Position numbers and translations under genes: made by a program
In this document: one piece after another, positions 9,030 through 17,371 of the stretch
How the letters are laid out: the number at the start of each line of letters is the position of its first letter
Numbering within the stretch: position 1 is the stretch's first letter
The notes under the pieces: model-generated
What the model was told of the DNA's origin: nothing
Seen by the model: the letters and a program-made list of their open reading frames with translations, nothing else
The model's database searches: none
Origin: DASQYE01 sp036389675
GTDB lineage: Bacteria; Acidobacteriota; Blastocatellia; Pyrinomonadales; Pyrinomonadaceae
Direction: 5' to 3'
DNA: 64,000 bases
Assembly (NCBI GenBank): GCA_036389675.1
Contig: DASVWI010000030.1
Location: forward strand, 124,001 to 188,000

Positions 9030-10562
9030 ATGGTTTCCAGCACGCAGACGGTCAAGCCAATCGATGTCGAGGGCGGAGCGCCTGCCGAGGGCACGCGCTC
9101 GCTGAGGCGATTACTGGCGCAGGGCGGTGCGACGCTCGGTTTCGCGGTGATGCTTGATCGAGGATTCGGCTTTCTGGCGAACCTTCTGGCAGCGCGCGCT
9201 GCCGGGCCGCAATCCTTCGGAGCTTATTCGGTCGTGCTGGCGACGGCTGGCACGGTCGCCAGTTACGCGGGCGCTGGCATCGGCTCTACGGCCAATCGCT
9301 TCTCGGGCAAGTATCCGGTCGGAAGCCCCGGTTATCGCGGGTTCTTACGCACGATCATCCTCGTCAGCCTGTGCTCGGCCTTTCTGGCCGCGCTGTTGAT
9401 GCTTGCGGGCGCTGTGCCGCTCGCACGCGTCTTGTTGCGTAACGAGGGGCTGGTCGGCGTGTTACAGGTGGCGGCGTTTTCGGCTGGCGCTTTGATTCTG
9501 CTTGAGTGCCTTCGCGGGCTTCTCATCGGTCAACAAAGGTTTCAGGCGTTAATACTGCTTTCGGTCGTGTCGGGCACGGGCATGCTGTTGGTTCTGCCCT
9601 TAGCCGCGCGCGCAGGAGGGGCCGCGGCGATGATCTGTGGTCAGGCGGGCGTGGCGCTCCTTGCCGTTGCGGCATGCGCTCTCTTTTCGCGCCGTCTGGG
9701 GATTGCGCCTGCGACATTGGAGGCGGAAGAGGGGCAGGAGGGGCCGGGCGCGCAAACGATTGTGAAGTTCGGTTTGGTGCAGTTCGGCGCGGCGGTCGGA
9801 CTCAACATCGCGAGCTGGTGGCTGGCTTCGCTGGTCGCGCGCGCGGACGTGTCCTTGCTGCAAATGGGCATGTATGCGGTCGCCAACCAGTTTCGCGGGC
9901 TGGCATCAATCCTGCCGGGGCTGCTCGGGCAGGTCACCTATCCTTTGCTGACGGCTGAGTCGGGGCGACATTACGGTGGGCCTGACAGGGTCGTCCTTAT
10001 CAATACTTTCCTCTCTACTTCGCTGGTCATAATCTTCGCCGGCCTGACCATGGCCTTCTTGCCATGGATTCTGCCTGCGCTCTACGGGCAGTCGTACACG
10101 GGCGCAGAAGTCCCTTCAATCCTCCTGCTGGCGACGGCGATCAGCCACATGGGCGGGGCGGCTGCGGCCAATCGCGTGAGCATCGTGAATCTTCGCGCGC
10201 TGGGAGTGATTAACGGGCTGTGGGCGGCTGGGGTCGTGTTGATCGGTATCTGGCTTGTGCCCTTGGCCGGGGCGACCGGAGCAGCGACGGCATTCTTCTT
10301 GGGCCACCTCTTTTCGCAGGCGGCTGTGCTCGTCGTGCTGAAACAGGCCGAAGCGCTGCCGCGCGGTTTGCTTCGCCTCACTTTAACCGGAATGCTCTGC
10401 GCCATAATGCTCACCGCGCTCGCATACTTCAGGGCAGCTCAACCTTCGCACAGGAGCGTCTGGACGTTTGCGCTTTCAGGAAGCCTTCTGGTTTTCCTCT
10501 TTACGCTCCTGCGCTTCGGGGCGCGGCGGCAGTGGCTGCCCCGGTTTAAAAGAGTCGAATAG
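9030..10562 (+). CDS. Wzx-like polysaccharide flippase (MOP/RfbX type)
   Basis: A 510-residue multi-pass membrane protein with roughly 12-14 hydrophobic helices, fitting the oligosaccharide flippase family that moves undecaprenyl-linked repeats across the inner membrane. The N-terminal part (GFAVMLDRGFGFLANLLAAR) matches the first-helix style of Wzx proteins, and a polar loop rich in Glu/Gly lies near residue 235-245. The start ATG follows AGGTAGGTAG and lies 16 bases past the repeat element. It is placed logically among the glycosyltransferases of the locus. Confidence 0.88.
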   Translation: MVSSTQTVKPIDVEGGAPAEGTRSLRRLLAQGGATLGFAVMLDRGFGFLANLLAARAAGPQSFGAYSVVLATAGTVASYAGAGIGSTANRFSGKYPVGSPGYRGFLRTIILVSLCSAFLAALLMLAGAVPLARVLLRNEGLVGVLQVAAFSAGALILLECLRGLLIGQQRFQALILLSVVSGTGMLLVLPLAARAGGAAAMICGQAGVALLAVAACALFSRRLGIAPATLEAEEGQEGPGAQTIVKFGLVQFGAAVGLNIASWWLASLVARADVSLLQMGMYAVANQFRGLASILPGLLGQVTYPLLTAESGRHYGGPDRVVLINTFLSTSLVIIFAGLTMAFLPWILPALYGQSYTGAEVPSILLLATAISHMGGAAAANRVSIVNLRALGVINGLWAAGVVLIGIWLVPLAGATGAATAFFLGHLFSQAAVLVVLKQAEALPRGLLRLTLTGMLCAIMLTALAYFRAAQPSHRSVWTFALSGSLLVFLFTLLRFGARRQWLPRFKRVE

Positions 10563-10565
10563 TCT

Positions 10566-11777
10566 TTGACACATAGCCCGTACATGACGGAGTCGAACCC
10601 GACGAGGAGCGATGTGATCTGGCAAGTCCTTGACGTGAGAGCGATCTGGATTAAGGAGTTTGCTTCGGCGCTGGGGAAAGTTGTGCCGACGCTCGGCTGG
10701 CTGCCGAGCATCAGCAGCAAGGGCAGGTTGGAGCGCTGGGAGCGCGAAGAGGTTTTGCAAGACCCCGCGTTGCGCGTTCGTCATTTCCCGTTACAGAGAG
10801 GCTTCGCGCGCCCGCTGGTTGGGTGGCTCGCGCGCGAGGGCTCGCGCCTTTCGCAAAGAATGTCCAGACACTCGCCGGACACTGAGCGGTCGCCGCTGGT
10901 CTGTTGCTCGCCTCATTATGCCGCCGTGGCTGAAGCATGGGGTGGCCCTGTCATCTATTACGTCACAGACCTTTTCCCTGCCTATGGCGAAGACCCGCAG
11001 CGAATCAAAGCCTTCGACCTGCGAATGTGTCGCGCCGCCCGACTGGTTTGCCCCAACTCGCAACGCATCGCCCAGTATCTGCAAAGCGAGGCTGATTGTC
11101 CGGAAGAGAAAATCTTAATTATCCCGAACGCCACGCGTGCCTCGAATCTATTAACCGAGCCCGCTCTGAAACCCGCACCGCTTCCGCAGGACATCACAGA
11201 CCTTCCGCGACCCGTGGCCGGCGTGCTCGGGAATCTGGCGAGTAATATTGACTGGCTCCTGCTACAGGACGTAATCACGCGCACGCCGTGGCTCTCGTGG
11301 GCGTTCGTCGGGCCGACTGAGATGCCCGTGACTGACCCGGAGCAATCGCGCGCGCGCGCGTCCCTGATGGCCCGGCGCGGGCGCATACGCTTTGCCGGGT
11401 ACAAACCCTACGGCCAATTACGCGACTACGCCCGCGCCTTCGACATTGCCGTGTTGCCCTACAGAAAGGTGGAACCGACCTTCTCCGGCAGCTCGACCCG
11501 TTTCTACGAACACCTCGCCGCATGCAGACCGATTCTCGCCACGCGCGGATTTGAAGAACTCCTGCACAAAGAGCCCCTGCTCAAACTCGCCGATTCAGCC
11601 GAAGAGATGACGGCAGCGCTCGAAAGCTTAAACGCTACCGATTTCCTTGACACGTTTGAAGCGGCGCGCTGGAAAGCTAGCCGGAATGAGACGTGGGAAT
11701 CGCGAGCCTCTGCCATGAAAGATGCTGTTGTTCAAAAATATCCTTATCCTGCTGAAGCCTTAACGGAAGTTGCCTGA
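10566..11777 (+). CDS. GT-B glycosyltransferase
   Basis: About 400 residues, GT-B type. The N-terminal half contains the acceptor-side YYVTDLFPAYGEDPQR segment. The C-terminal half has GNLASNIDWLLLQ and FDIAVLPYRKVEPTFSGSSTRFYEHLAACRPILA, the donor-binding pattern of family 4-like enzymes. It starts at TTG 10566, three bases after the flippase stop; an in-frame ATG at 10584 is an equally possible start because neither has a clear ribosome-binding site. Donor and acceptor are unknown. Confidence 0.82.
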   Translation: MTHSPYMTESNPTRSDVIWQVLDVRAIWIKEFASALGKVVPTLGWLPSISSKGRLERWEREEVLQDPALRVRHFPLQRGFARPLVGWLAREGSRLSQRMSRHSPDTERSPLVCCSPHYAAVAEAWGGPVIYYVTDLFPAYGEDPQRIKAFDLRMCRAARLVCPNSQRIAQYLQSEADCPEEKILIIPNATRASNLLTEPALKPAPLPQDITDLPRPVAGVLGNLASNIDWLLLQDVITRTPWLSWAFVGPTEMPVTDPEQSRARASLMARRGRIRFAGYKPYGQLRDYARAFDIAVLPYRKVEPTFSGSSTRFYEHLAACRPILATRGFEELLHKEPLLKLADSAEEMTAALESLNATDFLDTFEAARWKASRNETWESRASAMKDAVVQKYPYPAEALTEVA

Positions 11778-11789
11778 AACAAAACCGCA

Positions 11790-12521
11790 ATGCCTTCGTC
11801 CGTCAATATTCTGGTTGAAAAATTCTACAGGAGCAGTTATGCCGCGCGCATTACGCTCGACGGCACACCCGTTCTCGCAGAGATGGTTCGCAAGAGACTT
11901 CACCAGAACGCGCGCGTTCTGGATGTCGGAGCGGGAGCGGGCAACAGTGATACCCACCCGTGTAAACGAAACGGGAGTACCCTTGTCGGAATAGATTGTT
12001 CGGAGGACATAGTGAGCAATCCGCATTTAGACGATCACTATGTTCAGGACGCCGAGAATATGCCTTTCGAGAATGAAAGCTTTGATATGGTCTTCTCGGA
12101 TTTTACATTTGAGCATCTTGCTCAACCGGAAAAGGTAGTTCGTGAGATCTTCCGAATCCTGAAGCCAAACGGCACATTTATCTTTCGCACAGTAAATGCT
12201 TTTCACTACGTGGCCGTTTTATCCACCATCACACCGGATATGTTCAGACCCGGTATCTTTAAATTACTGGGAAGAAGGGAAGAAGACTCTTTCCCGACCC
12301 TTTACAGACTCAATACAAAGCGGAAGATAGAACGGGTTCTTCATCGGAATAATTTTGAGATAGAGGAAATAAAGTGTGTTGAAGGGCGGCCCGACTATCT
12401 GAGATTTTCCCCCACCCTTTTCAGGCTCGGTATCTTTTACGAACGACTTGCCAATAGTAGCGAGCGCTGGAAATCTCTTCGCTCTAATTTTTTAATTGCG
12501 GCACGTAAACGTAGCCTCTAA
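11790..12521 (+). CDS. Class I SAM-dependent methyltransferase
   Basis: A 243-residue Rossmann methyltransferase. Motif I is VLDVGAGAGN (about 44-53), the acidic residue of motif II is in LVGIDCSED, then AENMPFENESFDMVFSDFTFEHL, and RILKPNGTFIFRTVN closes the core, as in UbiE/Methyltransf_11 proteins. From here to about 17.3 kb the DNA is clearly more AT-rich than its surroundings. Substrate is unknown; a sugar or lipid-linked intermediate is likely from context. Confidence 0.85.
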   Translation: MPSSVNILVEKFYRSSYAARITLDGTPVLAEMVRKRLHQNARVLDVGAGAGNSDTHPCKRNGSTLVGIDCSEDIVSNPHLDDHYVQDAENMPFENESFDMVFSDFTFEHLAQPEKVVREIFRILKPNGTFIFRTVNAFHYVAVLSTITPDMFRPGIFKLLGRREEDSFPTLYRLNTKRKIERVLHRNNFEIEEIKCVEGRPDYLRFSPTLFRLGIFYERLANSSERWKSLRSNFLIAARKRSL

Positions 12522-12655
12522 GTGTGAGGAGCGCGCCGGTGCGATCAACAATCGGGAATGAGAAACCAGCGAAGCGAAGGCTCGCCGGTGGCTCATGTTG
12601 CGAGGCTTAACGGGCGAAAAGTATTACCGTTGACCTTAGTAGTCGAGAGCGTGTT

Positions 12656-13282
12656 GTGGGGCAATTATATATCCAATATGGTTGCGGTTTCTCCGCCCCG
12701 GTCGAGTGGCGGAACTTCGATGCTTCTCCGACGTTGAGATTTGAAAAGTTACCGGTTATCGGCAAGCTGTATAAAAAAAACGGAGTCAGATTTCCGGCCA
12801 ACATTGAATACGGAGATATCATTAGGGGCTTGCCTGTGCCTTCAAATTCCTGTTCGGGAATTTATGCCAGTCACATACTGGAACATTTAGCACTGAATGA
12901 TTTTCGCATCGCTTTAAAAAACACCTATGGCCTGCTTGGTCCGGGCGGCATCTTTCGCCTGATCGTTCCAGACCTCGAAACACTGGCCGGAAAATATTTG
13001 CAGTCTAAAGATGCTGCTGCGGCTGAGATGTTTATGCGCGAGACGAGCCTCGGGATGGAGCAGAGACCGAGAGGGGTCAAAGCGCTGCTCACTTCTTTTC
13101 TTGGAAATAGCATGCATCTGTGGATGTGGGATTTTAAATCGCTGGCGCGCGAACTAGCCGCCGCCGGTTTCGTGGATATAAGGCGATGCGAATTCGGCGA
13201 TTCGTCTGACCCTATGTTTGCGCTCGTTGAAGACGCTGAAAGATTCGTTGACGCCGTGGCGGTCGAGTGCAGAAAACTTTAA
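12656..13282 (+). CDS. Predicted SAM-dependent methyltransferase (small Methyltransf_11-like)
   Basis: A 208-residue protein with IQYGCGFSAPVEWRNFDASPTLRFE at the start, YASHILEHLALNDFRIALKN in the middle and LLGPGGIFRLIVPDLE, a recognisable sugar-locus methyltransferase pattern in which the SAM loop is reduced to YGCG. It starts at GTG 12656. The frame is open upstream to 12611 without a better start. It sits 134 bases after the previous methyltransferase, and that gap holds nothing I recognise. Substrate unknown. Confidence 0.78.
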   Translation: MGQLYIQYGCGFSAPVEWRNFDASPTLRFEKLPVIGKLYKKNGVRFPANIEYGDIIRGLPVPSNSCSGIYASHILEHLALNDFRIALKNTYGLLGPGGIFRLIVPDLETLAGKYLQSKDAAAAEMFMRETSLGMEQRPRGVKALLTSFLGNSMHLWMWDFKSLARELAAAGFVDIRRCEFGDSSDPMFALVEDAERFVDAVAVECRKL

Positions 13283-13309
13283 GCGCGCAACGATAATAAG
13301 GAAACTCAC

Positions 13310-14107
13310 ATGCCTTTAATTAGCAAAGCCTCATTATTGCTCAAGTCTCCCGGCACGGCCCTGGCCTTTGCACGTTATCAGTTGATACCGGAAAGACAAT
13401 ATAACGGTTTCAGGTTAAGAAACTTTTCATGCTTCTCCGAATATCTCAACCCTGACTTTTTAAGTACCGCGGAGCAATGTCTCCTCACTGAATACTCTTT
13501 CCCGGAAGGGGACGTTATCGATGTTGGGGCGCATATCGGATTCGTCAGTCTCTTGATGGCGAGACGCTACCCCGACAGAGTCCTGCACGCATTTGAAGCC
13601 TCCCCGTCCACGCATTCATCATTCGTCGGGAATCTAAAGCTAAACGGAATAAATAACGTCCGTGCATATAACGTTGCCATCGCAGATCATGAAGGTTGTT
13701 TAGACTTCAACGTCGACCCGCGCCATCGTGCCACAAACAGCATCGCGCTTAAGTCTGACACACATAAAGTGTCCGTGCCTTGCGTGACCATTGATAATTT
13801 CGTAAGGCGTCAGAATGTAAATCAAATAGCGCTGCTCAAAATTGACGTGGAAGGGTACGAGGACGTTGTTCTGAAAGGCGCGGATGAGACCTTGAATAAT
13901 ACTCACATGGTCTTTTATGAAGTCTGCCCTTCGAATAACAGGAAAGCGGGAACGGATATCAAGCTGCCGTTTCGCATCCTTACGGAGCATGGATTCGCCA
14001 TCTATCACTTTGTGGGTGAGAAGCTTAGCCCGGCCTCGCTTTCCGATCTTGAAAAGGTCACGCTCGATAATTGGGTCGCAATTAAGTCTTCGGCTATTGA
14101 TCAGTAA
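13310..14107 (+). CDS. FkbM-family methyltransferase
   Basis: 265 residues. VIDVGAHIGFVSLLMA (about 66-81) is the SAM-binding loop, AFEASPSTHSSF the second motif, and LLKIDVEGYEDVVLKGA (about 178-194) the FkbM signature. It starts at ATG 13310, with AAGGAAAC upstream. One base separates its stop codon from the GTG of the next FkbM gene. Sequence similarity between the two neighbours is only at motif level, so a recent tandem duplication is not obvious. Confidence 0.87.
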   Translation: MPLISKASLLLKSPGTALAFARYQLIPERQYNGFRLRNFSCFSEYLNPDFLSTAEQCLLTEYSFPEGDVIDVGAHIGFVSLLMARRYPDRVLHAFEASPSTHSSFVGNLKLNGINNVRAYNVAIADHEGCLDFNVDPRHRATNSIALKSDTHKVSVPCVTIDNFVRRQNVNQIALLKIDVEGYEDVVLKGADETLNNTHMVFYEVCPSNNRKAGTDIKLPFRILTEHGFAIYHFVGEKLSPASLSDLEKVTLDNWVAIKSSAIDQ

Positions 14108-14108
14108 A

Positions 14109-14981
14109 GTGGAATCCAGCCGCCCGCCCATCGAAGCGTGCCTTCTACGCAGCGCTTTGCGATTTATGCCGCGCCGATGGCGTGGGCATGCGACCCGGCA
14201 TCTTGACTCTATAGTGAGGCTCAGGCCCTGCATTGACGATCATGCCGGAGCGCCTTTTGAATACGGTAAAGACCCGACGGAAGCCAGCATGTTTTACGGT
14301 ATCTACGAGGCAGACGATTGGCGTTTGGTTCGCGCATTCCTGAAACCCGGCATGACGGCTGTGGACGTGGGGGCGAATATCGGGTGGTATTCTTCAATCT
14401 TCGCCGGAATGGTATGGTCTAACAATGGGGTTAGAGGTAGAGTGTTCGCGGTCGAGCCTTTCCCTGACAACCTCGGACGACTGGAACGCGCGAAAGAACT
14501 CCTGCCGCTGCCGGAAACATTAGTCATCATTCAAGGCGTATGCTCCGACACGGACGGACCTTTGGAGCTTTTCTTAAATAGGTTTCACCCCGGCCACAGT
14601 ATTATGAAAGATGTCGCTCAAAACTATGCTTTCACGGGCCAGTCAATCGTCGTCCCCTCCATGACGCTCGATACTCTGGCGCGGGAACATAAGATTGACC
14701 GAATTGATTTCCTCAAGATTGATGTGGAAGGGGCGGAGCTACTCGTCATCCGTGGTGCTCTGGGAATACTTCAGAGCATTTGTAATATCATGGTCGAGAT
14801 AACCGACATCGGAGGCGAGCGCGCCGACACCGTTCACGACATTCTCATCACAAACGGCTTCGCAGCGTTCATCGCAAAGCGTTCCAGATTACAGCCTTTC
14901 AATCCTTCGGACTACCACGGCCAGCAAAGAAACATTTTTTATCTGAAGGGAATGGAAAATAGTAAGGTTTGCACGGTGTAG
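14109..14981 (+). CDS. FkbM-family methyltransferase
   Basis: About 290 residues from GTG 14109. The open frame extends back to 13917, but that part overlaps the preceding gene and is not used. ATG 14166 is an alternative start. VDVGANIGWYSSIFA (about residues 87-101) binds SAM, FAVEPFPDNLGRL follows, and FLKIDVEGAELLVIRGA near 200 is the FkbM motif. It is the third FkbM gene of the locus, probably methylating a different position of the repeat unit. Confidence 0.82.
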   Translation: MESSRPPIEACLLRSALRFMPRRWRGHATRHLDSIVRLRPCIDDHAGAPFEYGKDPTEASMFYGIYEADDWRLVRAFLKPGMTAVDVGANIGWYSSIFAGMVWSNNGVRGRVFAVEPFPDNLGRLERAKELLPLPETLVIIQGVCSDTDGPLELFLNRFHPGHSIMKDVAQNYAFTGQSIVVPSMTLDTLAREHKIDRIDFLKIDVEGAELLVIRGALGILQSICNIMVEITDIGGERADTVHDILITNGFAAFIAKRSRLQPFNPSDYHGQQRNIFYLKGMENSKVCTV

Positions 14982-14987
14982 AGCTCA

Positions 14988-16232
14988 ATGAATTTACGCG
15001 CAACTGATACTGACACAACAGATAAACCGCTTCGCATTGCGATCGTTCATTATCGGGATGACGCGATAGCGGGCGGGTCACTGCGGGTGGGGGAGACAAT
15101 CGCAAATCATGTAGACCCCCGAAAAGCAGAGGTTCATCTGGTCTTTGCTTACGGAGGGGAGGGGCCAGTTGCCGTAGGGGCTCGGGTGTCGTGCCATTTT
15201 TTGAAAGCTAAAGGCCCAAAGGACCTCTTAGCTTGGAAACGAGCCCGCGCCTTTTTTCGTGAGCTCTCGCCCGACCTGATACATTTTCAAGATGCCGTAG
15301 TCTGGTTACGCACGGCACTTTCAGGCACTGGCTATAAAACGCTCATGCATATACATGGCCGACATTTGCCTGCTCAGATGAGTTTGATGGATAGATTACT
15401 TACGCGAGCGTTTGTCCGTTCAACCGATGCACAAGCCTATATTTCAAATGGCGCGCTCGACTCGACGTTAGAATTAGGTTGGGCTGACCCGCGCAGATCA
15501 TTTGTTGTCTACAATAGTATTGATTGCGAAAAGTTTAGTGGAGTAGCTGATAAAGTCGCGGCTCGCGCGCATCTCGGCTTGCCTGAGAACGCCTTGCTTC
15601 TAGGTATGGTTTGTCGTCTTGTTTGGGAAAAGGGGTGTGTTGATTTACTGTCAATCATTGAGCGGTTGCCCGACAAGTGGCATGGGGTTTTTTGTGGAGA
15701 TGGCCCACAACGCGCTGAGCTTGAGCAACAATGTAAAGAGCGCAACCTTCTACATCGCATACATTTTTTAGGTGTGAAGCCGGACGTAGTAGGTGTTTAC
15801 GCGGCTCTGGATGCCTATGCTTTCCTGAGCCGCTATGAGTCGTTTGGTTTAGTTATCGCTGAAGCCATGGCGTGTGGTGTGCCGGTATTTGGTCTGGGCG
15901 GACATGGTGAGTACCGAGAACCCGAGTTCCCGCTCATTACGAAACAAAACTCCATCTTTGTCGAGCGAGTCAGGGCGCACAACTATTGTAGCCCTGAAGA
16001 CCCCCAAGTTCTTAATGAGTTAGCGGCAAAAATCGCCGATTACGGTGAGCACCCAGAGCAGTATCAAGAACAGATTAAGTACGCACGCACTTGGGTACAA
16101 ACGCGATTCGATGCACGGATTCAAGCTGAAGCGACTATGCAAGTCTATAAGCATGTCTGTTCTTCCAGTGAATCCAATGGGCTATCAAACTTAGGCCCCT
16201 ACGAAATAAAACCAACGTCCATATCCTTCTAG
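14988..16232 (+). CDS. Glycosyltransferase family 4 (GT-B)
   Basis: 414 residues. The N-terminal acceptor domain ends around the YNSIDCEKF linker. The C-terminal donor domain has LLGMVCRLVWEKGCVDLL (about 205-222), VFCGDGPQRAELEQ and YESFGLVIAEAMACGVPVFGLGG (EX7E region, about 283-305). It starts at ATG 14988, six bases after the FkbM gene. Codon use is more AT-rich than in the flanking locus. Confidence 0.88.
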   Translation: MNLRATDTDTTDKPLRIAIVHYRDDAIAGGSLRVGETIANHVDPRKAEVHLVFAYGGEGPVAVGARVSCHFLKAKGPKDLLAWKRARAFFRELSPDLIHFQDAVVWLRTALSGTGYKTLMHIHGRHLPAQMSLMDRLLTRAFVRSTDAQAYISNGALDSTLELGWADPRRSFVVYNSIDCEKFSGVADKVAARAHLGLPENALLLGMVCRLVWEKGCVDLLSIIERLPDKWHGVFCGDGPQRAELEQQCKERNLLHRIHFLGVKPDVVGVYAALDAYAFLSRYESFGLVIAEAMACGVPVFGLGGHGEYREPEFPLITKQNSIFVERVRAHNYCSPEDPQVLNELAAKIADYGEHPEQYQEQIKYARTWVQTRFDARIQAEATMQVYKHVCSSSESNGLSNLGPYEIKPTSISF

Positions 16233-16239
16233 TCTCAAG

Positions 16240-17268
16240 TTGCAACCCTACGCCATCGAAAATCTCGGAGTAATGATATCCAACTACCAAGAAACGCTTG
16301 ATCCATGGCTCGCAGCAAATCTCGTCTGTCCAGTTGATTGTTTGTCTCTTTGCTTTGACGGTACACATCTATTCTGTAATGCGAATCATAGATACCGTGT
16401 GTTACAAGGTATTCCAATCATGCTCGTTGAGGGCCTTGAACCCACGCATCAGGTTTTCAACGAGAGTATAGCTTTATCCAGAGCTACGGATGATGAACTC
16501 GAACAACTGCTGCCTTCTCTACCCGCCGTAAATGGAATAGACGAATATGTTCAGGGGATGATCGGCGCAACCAATGGAACGCTCTACAACCACCTGCGCT
16601 ATAAATTGCAGCGTTACCCGATTCCGGAGCTAAGACTTCCTGCGGGCCAGGGAAAAGTATTCTTAGAGCTGGGATGCAATTGGGGAAGGTGGTGTCTGAG
16701 CGCCAGCCGGAAGGAATATTTCGCCGTAGGCATCGACCCCAGCTTCAAAGGAGTATTAGCAGCCAAAAGGGTAGCGAAAGCGCTAAACGTCCCGTCCCTT
16801 TACGTCGTCGCGGATGCGAGACATTTACCTTTCTCGGCAAATTCTGTTGATATTGTCTTTTCCTATAGCGTGCTCCAGCACTTCGGGAAAAATGAGGTCT
16901 TTAAGAGTCTCGCAGAAATGTCCCGCGTAATGAAGGAGGAGGGGCAATGTCTAATCCAATTGCCGAATAAGTATGGCTTGGTCAACTTTATCCGGCAGAC
17001 GCAAAGAGGATATAGGAAGGTTAAAGAGTTCGAGGTCAGGTATTGGTCTCCAAGGGAAATGCTTGAAGCATTTTCCATGTATGTGGGCTCGACCGAGTTG
17101 AGCGTTGACGGATTTTTCTCACTCAATGCCCAAACGTCTGATCGTGATCTTTTGAAACCCGGTGGCCGAATGGTCGTGTCCGTCTCGGACGCCTTGCGAA
17201 AACTGGGAAGTCATCTTCCCGCGCTCAGGTATCTTGCCGACAGTCTATATGTGAAGGCGGTCAAGTAA
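16240..17268 (+). CDS. Methyltransferase with N-terminal Trm112-like zinc-ribbon-type segment
   Basis: 342 residues from TTG 16240 (an in-frame ATG at 16273 is possible). The N-terminus LVCPVDCLSLCFDG...FCNANHRYRVLQGIPIML resembles the Trm112-like domain, with cysteines that could bind zinc. The methyltransferase core follows: FLELGCNWGRWCLSA (about 146-160), VGIDPSFKGVLA, DARHLPFSANSVDIVFSYSVLQH and MSRVMKEEGQCLIQLPN. This pairing is common in polysaccharide loci. Substrate unknown. Confidence 0.83.
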   Translation: MQPYAIENLGVMISNYQETLDPWLAANLVCPVDCLSLCFDGTHLFCNANHRYRVLQGIPIMLVEGLEPTHQVFNESIALSRATDDELEQLLPSLPAVNGIDEYVQGMIGATNGTLYNHLRYKLQRYPIPELRLPAGQGKVFLELGCNWGRWCLSASRKEYFAVGIDPSFKGVLAAKRVAKALNVPSLYVVADARHLPFSANSVDIVFSYSVLQHFGKNEVFKSLAEMSRVMKEEGQCLIQLPNKYGLVNFIRQTQRGYRKVKEFEVRYWSPREMLEAFSMYVGSTELSVDGFFSLNAQTSDRDLLKPGGRMVVSVSDALRKLGSHLPALRYLADSLYVKAVK

Positions 17269-17371
17269 GGACTATGATGAGAAGCGAAGCGCCCCGCGTG
17301 AACATCGGCCTTCAGTCACATGAAGGCTACGCTTATTCGACTAGCATCTCTAGATGGTTGGGAGGTGGAGG

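Noticed and set aside
13917..14108. Longer N-terminus for the third FkbM gene
   Set aside because: It would overlap the preceding FkbM gene by 190 bases; GTG 14109 lies just after that gene's stop.
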